A stretch of DNA of 12,138 nt from CAZXVW01 sp964644025. GTDB taxonomy: Bacteria > Acidobacteriota > Terriglobia > Bryobacterales > Bryobacteraceae. Below are positions 6,410-12,138 of the stretch, in pieces (positions within the stretch are counted from its first letter, which is position 1; each line of letters begins with the position of its first letter). The notes beneath the pieces are model-generated. The model saw only the letters and a list, made by a program, of their open reading frames with translations, did no database searches and was not told the DNA's origin. Location: the NCBI GenBank assembly GCA_964644025.1, contig CAZXVW010000134.1, positions 1 to 12,138 on the forward strand, written 5' to 3'. The translations under genes and the position numbers were made by a program.

Positions 6410-9400
6410 ATGGCTTTATACTTCCTGCTCGGAATCATACTCAGTATTTATTGCACGGTGGTGTACTTTGCCGGTACGTTCCTTGGCTTGCATGGGACCG
6501 GGCTGTGGATCTTCCGCGGATGCCTGGCGCTGATGGGCCTCATTGCGACGGCGGCGTACCTTTGGTATCAGCTCGGGAGCTTGAAGCGCACCAGCTCTTC
6601 CGGCCAGAAGAAAGGCGGCGGCGAGGCCGGGGCCGAGGATGACGCGGGCCAGATCCTGCGGGAAGCCTCGGCGCGGTTGGCGGCGTCCGAACTCGGCCGG
6701 AAGGCGAAGTTCCGCAACCTCCCGGTGATTCTCCTGGTGGGCAAGGCGGGTTCCACGAAGACCTCCACCATGATCCATAGCGGCCTGGAACCGGAACTCC
6801 TCGCGGGCCACGTCTACCGGGACAACACTGTGGTTCCCACGGCCGCGGCCAACGTCTGGTACGCCCGGCGGGCGGTTTTCGTCGAGGCCGGCGGGAAGCT
6901 GCCGGCGCAAGGCCGCTCCTGGCGCAAATTCATTCGCAAGCTGCGGCCGGCCGGGATTGGCTCGCTGCTCGGCATCAAGTCCGAAGCGCCACGGGCGGCG
7001 GTGGTCTGCATCTCCTGCGAGGAGTTCTTGGCCGCCGACGGGGGAGCGGCGGTATCGGCGACGGCGAGGGAGTTGCGGCGGCGGCTCGAGGAAATCTCGA
7101 AGGGTCTCGGCGTTCGCCTCCCGGTGTACGTGCTGTTCACCAAAACGGACCGAATCGCGTTTTTCGCCGAGTTCGTGAGGAACCTCACTCCGGAGGAAGC
7201 CGGCCAGGCGGTCGGCATCACCCTGCCGGTGGAGATGGATCAGGCCTCCGGCGTGTACGCCGAGCAGCAGACCCGGAAGCTGGCAGCGGCGTTTGACCGG
7301 CTGTTCCGGGCACTGTGCGACCGCCGGCCGGACCTGTTGGCCCGGGAACACGATCCGCAGAACCTGCCGGGCGTCTATGAATTCCCCCGGGAATTGCGGA
7401 AGCTCCGCACGCCGGTGGTCGACCTGCTCGTGGATCTATGCCGGCCGAGCCAGCTCCGCGCGGGCCCGTTCCTGCGCGGCTTCTATTTCTCCGGGGTCCG
7501 TGCCGTCATCCGCCAGGAAGCGCCGATGCAGGCGCCGACAATGACCCGCCGCCGGCCGGATTTCGCCGAGGTCGAGCACGCCACCGGCGTGTTCGCGGCC
7601 GGACAGGTGGCCTCCGGCCGGGAACCTGGGGCGCCCGCACAGGCTCCCGTGGCGCGGAAGGTGCCCCAATGGGTCTTCTTATCTCACCTGTTTCATGACG
7701 TGTTTCTCGGCGACCGGGAAGCGTTGGGGGCCGGCGGCGCCAGCGTGAAAACCAGCCGGTGGCGGCGCATCTTGCTGGCCATGGCGGCGCTGGTCTGCTT
7801 TGTCTGGATCATCGGGATGGTGGTTTCCTACTTCGGCAACCGCGCCTTACAGGCCGAGGCCCTGGCGGCCGCGCGCGGTATCGGCGCGGCGGAGGCGCGG
7901 GGCGGGGAGCTGGCTTCCCTGGACGCGCTCCAGCGGCTGGATGTTCTCCGGCAATCACTGGAAACCCTGACGCGCTACGAGCGTGATGGCGCCCCCTGGC
8001 GGCTTCGCTGGGGACTTTACAGCGGCGACGATCTTTACCCGAGCGTCCGCCGGGCTTACTACACCCGCTTCCACCAGTTACTGTTCGCCTCCACGCATGC
8101 CAGCCTGATCTATACTCTGCAACGGCTTCCCGCCAAGCCCTCGCCCACGGATGAGTACGGTCCCGTTTACGATACGTTGAAGGCCTACTTGATTACGACT
8201 TCGCACCCGGAAAAGAGCACGCGGGAGTTTCTCGCGCCCGTGCTGATGGAGCATTGGACGGCGCGCCGCACCATCGATAAGCAACGGATCGAACTGGCAC
8301 GAAAGCAGTTTGATTTTTATGCCGAGGATCTGAAGGTTTCCAATCCGTTTTCCTCGGCGCAGGACCGCGGGGCCGTCGAGCGTGGCCGGCACTACCTGTC
8401 GCAGTTCGCCGGTGTCGAGCGGGTGTACCGGTTCATGCTGACCGAGGCGTCCAAGCTTCACCCCTCGGTGAACTTCAACCGGCAATTCCCCGGTTCGGCA
8501 AAGGCCGTCATCAACAACCGGGAGATCTCCGGCGCCTTCACCAGCCAGGGCTGGGCCTTCATGGATGAGGCCGTCAAAAACGCCGACCGGTTCTTCGGCG
8601 GCGAGCAATGGGTGCTGGGGGACCAGGCGGCCGCCGGGATCGATCCGGCGAGGCTGGAAGAGCAGTTGCGAAAGCGCTACCTGGCCGATTTCATCTCGCA
8701 GTGGCGGGAGTACCTGCGCTCAACCGCCGTGGTGCGATACCAAAACCTCGCCGACGCGGCGGCGAAGCTGAACCTGCTGTCCGGCAACCAGTCCCCGCTG
8801 CTGGCGGCACTCTGGCTGGCGTCACAGAATACGGCGGTCGACTCCGAGCCGGTCAAGGCGGCGTTCCAACCGGTGCAGCTCGTGGTGCCCCCGGAGAATA
8901 AGGACCGTTACATCGGAGACTCGAATGCGGCGTACATGAACGCTCTGGCCGGTCTCCAGGCGTCGGTCGAGCAGGCCGCGAATGCTTCCGGCGCGCTCCG
9001 GGACGCGGTCGTGGCGCAGGTTACCCAACAGGCCACGGCGGCCAGGATCATTACCCGGCAGTTAGCGCAGAAGTTCCGGATCGACCCTTCCGGCCAGGTC
9101 GGACCGACCGTAGAAAAATTGCTGGAAGAGCCGATTCTGTACGCCGAGGCGCTGGTCCGCGCGCTGGGGCCCGCGGAACTGAACGCCAAGGGCCGGTCCT
9201 TGTGCGCGCAGTTCGGCGTGCTCATGAGGAAATACCCGTTCCGGCCGGAGGCCACGGCCGAGGCCACGCTTGCCGAGGTGGCGGCGATTTTCCAGCCAGG
9301 GACCGGCGCCCTCTGGTCTTTCTATAACCAGAGCCTGCGGGAGTACCTGGTGCGGCAGGGGGAACAGTTCGTGGCCAACCCCGCCAGCAAGATCCGCCTG

Positions 9401-9901
9401 AACCCCGCATTCGTCCGCTTCTTCAACCGGGCAGCTTCCTTCTCCGAGGCGCTCTATCCCGGCGGTTCCGCGCAGGCGAAGCTCGCCTACAACGTAACGC
9501 TGCGTCTGCCGGCGGGAATGCAGAGCATCAGCCTGATGGTGGATAACCAGATGCTGACGGCCGGCCGGGGAGGAGCGGCGACCCTCGGTTTCATCTGGCC
9601 GGGCAGCGGCGCACAGCAGGTGCGGCTGGTCGGGCGGTTCGGCGGCAGCCCCCCGTTGACCTTCGCGAGCTACCAGGGGCTCTGGGCCGTATTCCGGTTC
9701 TTCGGCGACGCGGACCGCTCGCGGACAGCGGGGAACGTTACCAGCCTGGAATGGGTGCCGAAACAGGGACGCGCGGCGCAGCCGATGAGGCTACCGGACG
9801 GCAGCCCGCTTACCGTCCGCTTCGAGGTGCAGAGCAGCGCGCCGGTGTTCCAGAAAGGTTATCTCTCCGGGCTGGCTTGCGTCTCCCGGGTGGCCCGCTA
9901 G
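6410..9901 (+). CDS. tssM: Type VI secretion membrane-complex protein TssM (IcmF family)
   Basis: TssM spans the inner membrane and forms the periplasmic channel of the T6SS with TssL (and TssJ where present). The 1163-residue protein has two N-terminal membrane helices (about 3-23 and 34-53), then a cytoplasmic NTPase-like domain with VILLVGKAGSTKTSTMIHSGLEPELL (P-loop-like G111-T118), the IcmF segment PVYVLFTKTDRIAFFAEF (TKTD 244-247), a third membrane helix at about 454-475 (ILLAMAALVCFVWIIGMVVSYF), and a long periplasmic part. It closes with the typical IcmF/TssM beta domain, including SLMVDNQML, TLGFIWPG and YQGLWAVFRFF. The Walker A glycine before the Lys is replaced by Thr (GKAGSTKT rather than GxxxxGKT), so nucleotide use is uncertain. 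ATG 6410 is 6 bases after the tssL stop with a weak GGGGG before it. Only 20 bases separate its stop from the kinase gene. Confidence 0.96.
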   Translation: MALYFLLGIILSIYCTVVYFAGTFLGLHGTGLWIFRGCLALMGLIATAAYLWYQLGSLKRTSSSGQKKGGGEAGAEDDAGQILREASARLAASELGRKAKFRNLPVILLVGKAGSTKTSTMIHSGLEPELLAGHVYRDNTVVPTAAANVWYARRAVFVEAGGKLPAQGRSWRKFIRKLRPAGIGSLLGIKSEAPRAAVVCISCEEFLAADGGAAVSATARELRRRLEEISKGLGVRLPVYVLFTKTDRIAFFAEFVRNLTPEEAGQAVGITLPVEMDQASGVYAEQQTRKLAAAFDRLFRALCDRRPDLLAREHDPQNLPGVYEFPRELRKLRTPVVDLLVDLCRPSQLRAGPFLRGFYFSGVRAVIRQEAPMQAPTMTRRRPDFAEVEHATGVFAAGQVASGREPGAPAQAPVARKVPQWVFLSHLFHDVFLGDREALGAGGASVKTSRWRRILLAMAALVCFVWIIGMVVSYFGNRALQAEALAAARGIGAAEARGGELASLDALQRLDVLRQSLETLTRYERDGAPWRLRWGLYSGDDLYPSVRRAYYTRFHQLLFASTHASLIYTLQRLPAKPSPTDEYGPVYDTLKAYLITTSHPEKSTREFLAPVLMEHWTARRTIDKQRIELARKQFDFYAEDLKVSNPFSSAQDRGAVERGRHYLSQFAGVERVYRFMLTEASKLHPSVNFNRQFPGSAKAVINNREISGAFTSQGWAFMDEAVKNADRFFGGEQWVLGDQAAAGIDPARLEEQLRKRYLADFISQWREYLRSTAVVRYQNLADAAAKLNLLSGNQSPLLAALWLASQNTAVDSEPVKAAFQPVQLVVPPENKDRYIGDSNAAYMNALAGLQASVEQAANASGALRDAVVAQVTQQATAARIITRQLAQKFRIDPSGQVGPTVEKLLEEPILYAEALVRALGPAELNAKGRSLCAQFGVLMRKYPFRPEATAEATLAEVAAIFQPGTGALWSFYNQSLREYLVRQGEQFVANPASKIRLNPAFVRFFNRAASFSEALYPGGSAQAKLAYNVTLRLPAGMQSISLMVDNQMLTAGRGGAATLGFIWPGSGAQQVRLVGRFGGSPPLTFASYQGLWAVFRFFGDADRSRTAGNVTSLEWVPKQGRAAQPMRLPDGSPLTVRFEVQSSAPVFQKGYLSGLACVSRVAR

Positions 9902-9921
9902 CTCCCGGTGGCTCACGGACC

Positions 9922-11595
9922 ATGGAGAATCTCGGCAAAATCGGAAAATACGAACTCCGCGAGTTTCTCGGCGGAGGGATGTCACACGTCTACAAGGCCT
10001 GGGACCCCGTGATGAACCGCACGGTGGCCGTCAAGATCCTGACGCCGGAGGCCACTGCCGATCCGGAAGCCAAGGCGCGTTTCTTGCGCGAGGCGCAGAC
10101 GGCGGGCGGACTGGCGCACGACAACGTCATCCGCGTCTACGATTTCGGCGAAGCCGACGGACGGCCTTACATGGTGATGGAGTTTCTTCAGGGTGAGGAT
10201 CTCCGCGAGGCCATTCACTCCGGCCGCGCCGGCGACCTCAGGCGGCGGCTCGAGATTGCGCTGGAGGCAGCCAAGGCGCTCGACTACATCCACGGACAAT
10301 CGATCATTCACCGCGATATCAAACCCGAGAACATCCATCTCGATACGAATGGCCGGGTCCGGCTGATGGATTTCGGGATCGCCAAGCGCCCGGACCTGAA
10401 CCTGACCCGGGCCGGCTTCACGCTGGGCACCCCGTACTACATGTCGCCGGAGCAGGTGCGGGGTGAAGAGGTTACGCCGCTGGCCGATATCTACTCGTTC
10501 GGCATCCTGCTGTTTGAACTGCTCGCCGGCGACAAGCCCATCGGCGGGGAGACCGTGGAGCAGCTTTTCTACCGGATTCTGAATGAACCGGTGGAGCTGG
10601 AACCGTTGCGGCTGGCCGGAGTTCCCGAGCCGGTGGTGGAGCTGGTCGCGCGGTGTACCGAGAAAGCGCCCGCGGACCGGCCGCAGAGCTTTCGCGAGGT
10701 CCGCCACTGCCTCGAGGGGGTGCTGCGGGGCAAGCCGGCAACCGCGCCGCCCACCGCTGCCCCGCGCGAGGTTCCCGCTCCCAGGCGCGCGCCAGGCTCA
10801 AAGAAATGGCTGGTGGGTTCGCTGGCTCTGGCGGTGACGCTGGCCTTGGTCGTGGTGCTGTACCTGGTCCTTCGGGAGAAACCCGCGCCGGTACAGGAAC
10901 CGATCCCGACGCCGCCTCCGCTGGCCTCGGTGATCTCGACCCCCACCGGAGATATGATGCTGGCGCCGGCCGGCGAGTTCCTGTTCGGTCCCGACGCCCG
11001 GCCGGTCTCGCTGCCGGCCTTCTACATCGACAAGACCGAGGTGACCAACGCCGCCTACGCGCGTTTCTGTGCCGAGCGGAACCACCCCTTGCCCCCCGGG
11101 TTTGCGAAAGACCGTCCGGAATACCCGGTGGTGAACGTAACCATCGACGATGCCCGTCAGTTCGCCCGCTGGGCGGGCAAGCGATTGCCACGGGCTCAGG
11201 AATGGGAGAAGGCGGCGCGGGGCACCGATGGGCGCACCTACCCCTGGGGAAACGACCGCGACCCGGCCCGGGCCAATGTCACCCGGCCCGGCGGCGCGAA
11301 AGCTTCCCTGATGCCCGCCGACGCGCTCCTGGCCGGGGCCAGTCCTTACGGCGTCCTGCAGATGGCGGGTAATGTCTGGGAGCTGATCGATGAAGCCGTC
11401 AACCCGAGCCTCGAGGCGGTGGAGGTGTTCTCTTTCTTGAAGCCGCCGGCCACGGCCGCCGAGCCCTGGTATACCATGCGCGGCGGAGCCTTCGACGCGC
11501 CGCTGCCTGAGAACGTCACGTATGAATGGGCGGCGGTGCCGGCGCGCTTCCGGGCGCCCAATATCGGTTTCCGGTGCGTGAAAGACGCGCCGTAG
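9922..11595 (+). CDS. Transmembrane Ser/Thr protein kinase fused to a SUMF1/FGE-like domain (PpkA-TagR-like)
   Basis: The 557-residue protein has a complete Hanks-type kinase domain at about 8-265: Gly-rich loop LGGGMSHVY (16-24), catalytic Lys38 (VAVK), Glu57, HRDIKPEN with Asp132 and Asn137, DFG (150-152), activation-loop Thr residues T162, T167 and T170, and SPE (175-177). A Pro-rich linker leads to one membrane helix (about 296-316). The extracytoplasmic part (about 340-554) matches the formylglycine-generating-enzyme/SUMF1 fold: MMLAPAGEFLFG, FYIDKTEVTNAAYARFC, YPVVNVTIDDARQFARWAGKRLPRAQEWEKAARG, YPWG, GNVWELI, RGGAF and NIGFRC. The only cysteines in it are C383 and C552; the catalytic pair expected between RGGAF and GFRC is absent, so it probably binds rather than oxidises. 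As last gene of the tssK-L-M operon it is the likely T6SS threonine-phosphorylation kinase, replacing PpkA and periplasmic TagR in one chain. ATG 9922 is chosen over an upstream in-frame start inside tssM; GGTGG at 9907-9911 is a weak ribosome site. Confidence 0.92.
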   Translation: MENLGKIGKYELREFLGGGMSHVYKAWDPVMNRTVAVKILTPEATADPEAKARFLREAQTAGGLAHDNVIRVYDFGEADGRPYMVMEFLQGEDLREAIHSGRAGDLRRRLEIALEAAKALDYIHGQSIIHRDIKPENIHLDTNGRVRLMDFGIAKRPDLNLTRAGFTLGTPYYMSPEQVRGEEVTPLADIYSFGILLFELLAGDKPIGGETVEQLFYRILNEPVELEPLRLAGVPEPVVELVARCTEKAPADRPQSFREVRHCLEGVLRGKPATAPPTAAPREVPAPRRAPGSKKWLVGSLALAVTLALVVVLYLVLREKPAPVQEPIPTPPPLASVISTPTGDMMLAPAGEFLFGPDARPVSLPAFYIDKTEVTNAAYARFCAERNHPLPPGFAKDRPEYPVVNVTIDDARQFARWAGKRLPRAQEWEKAARGTDGRTYPWGNDRDPARANVTRPGGAKASLMPADALLAGASPYGVLQMAGNVWELIDEAVNPSLEAVEVFSFLKPPATAAEPWYTMRGGAFDAPLPENVTYEWAAVPARFRAPNIGFRCVKDAP

Positions 11596-11601
11596 CTTTC
11601 C

Positions 11602-12138
11602 CTATTTCCGGCTGTTCAGCACGGCGTCAATGCTGGCGATGTTCTTCCGGGCGTACTCGGCTTCCGCCATGTTGCTGTTGATCTTCAGCATCGCCAAAAA
11701 GTGCTGGCGGGCCGCCGGGAGTGTCGCAATACTTCCCGTGGATTGCGCCTTGCGCGCGTAGCAAAGCCCCAGCGCATAATGGACGTAGGGGTCTTCCGGA
11801 TCATAAGTCAGCGACTGCTGGCAGTGGCGGATGGCGGCGTCGAACTGGGAGAGCTTGCGCTCGGAGTCGCACATGCCGAAGTAGGCCAGGCTGCGGAGGT
11901 CCTTCCAGATATCTTGCTGCGCGGCCCGCTTCTTCTTGCCGTGGCCGATCAGGAAGCCCAGCACGTAATAGTTCAGCTTGCCGGCGAGCTTGCTGTTGAA
12001 ATCGCTCAGCCGCAGGTATTCCGAGTATTCTTTGGTGGCTTCCTGGTAAGCGCCGCTCAGCCGCAGGCTTTCGGCGAGCCAGAAGTGCGCTTCCGGATTG
12101 TTCGGGTTAAGGTGAATGGACTTGCGGGCTGAGGCGAT
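11602..12138 (-). CDS. TPR-repeat protein (N-terminus beyond the window)
   Basis: The open frame runs without a stop from the right edge, so only the last 178 residues are visible and the start lies outside. The sequence is TPR-like. One unit is ARKSIHLNPNNPEAHFWLAE followed by SLRLSGAYQEATKEYSEYLRL. Others lie around LAYFGMCDSERKLSQFDAAIRHC, SLTYDPEDPYVHYALGLCYAR and the terminal ARQHFLAMLKINSNMAEAEY region. Each shows the helix-turn-helix pattern with Pro at the repeat boundary. Such proteins are protein-interaction scaffolds; the partner cannot be deduced here. It converges on the kinase gene, with only 6 bases between the two stop codons and no visible terminator. Any link with the T6SS is by position only. 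Confidence 0.85.
   Translation of the reverse strand: MASARKSIHLNPNNPEAHFWLAESLRLSGAYQEATKEYSEYLRLSDFNSKLAGKLNYYVLGFLIGHGKKKRAAQQDIWKDLRSLAYFGMCDSERKLSQFDAAIRHCQQSLTYDPEDPYVHYALGLCYARKAQSTGSIATLPAARQHFLAMLKINSNMAEAEYARKNIASIDAVLNSRK

Noticed and set aside
9751..9921. Earlier in-frame start of the kinase within tssM
   Set aside because: It would overlap about 150 bases of the conserved TssM C-terminus and add residues unlike any kinase N-terminus; MENLGKIGKYELREFLG at 9922 is typical.
10942..11583. Active formylglycine-generating enzyme domain
   Set aside because: The fold motifs are present, but the catalytic cysteine pair is missing and no sulfatase gene is nearby.
11588..11626. Inverted repeat CGCCGT/ACGGCG as a terminator between the kinase and TPR genes
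   Set aside because: Only 6 bp of stem with a 27-base loop and no T-run on either strand; expected by chance at this GC content.

Overview
The window is a high-GC chromosomal segment carrying the membrane-complex and baseplate-connector part of a type VI secretion system (T6SS). Gene content and style point to a soil-type Acidobacteriota (Bryobacteraceae/Solibacter-like) or a close relative: a Hanks kinase, a formylglycine-generating-enzyme-like (SUMF1) domain and TPR proteins next to a T6SS, with Pro-rich membrane proteins. That placement is inferred from style, not from a marker gene. A run of exactly 100 N suggests a draft or metagenome assembly.

Layout from left to right: tssK copy 1 (+); then two minus-strand genes, a class I SAM-dependent methyltransferase with extra domains and, upstream of it, a Pro/Ala/Glu-rich tail-anchored protein with at least six copies of a GEFTRLF-type motif, interrupted by the assembly gap; then a short divergent promoter region; then a plus-strand operon of tssK copy 2, tssL, tssM and a transmembrane Ser/Thr kinase fused to a SUMF1-like domain. 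A minus-strand TPR gene converges on the kinase and runs off the right edge. The first 87 bases hold no gene I can support.

How they fit together: TssL and TssM form the inner-membrane channel, and TssK connects that complex to the baseplate. The kinase has a cytoplasmic catalytic domain and an extracytoplasmic SUMF1-like domain without the catalytic cysteines. It looks like a one-protein version of the PpkA kinase plus its periplasmic activator TagR from the T6SS threonine-phosphorylation pathway. The repeat protein is a membrane-anchored cytoplasmic array of short linear motifs, each with a Thr preceded by an acidic residue and followed by a large hydrophobic residue. It is a plausible docking scaffold or kinase substrate, but that role is a hypothesis.

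The most unusual points are the GEFTR-motif protein and its coupling to a methyltransferase, the two divergent full-length tssK copies about 2.8 kb apart on either side of this pair, the kinase-SUMF1 fusion, and a degenerate P-loop in TssM. No RNA genes, CRISPR arrays, insertion sequences or convincing terminators were seen.
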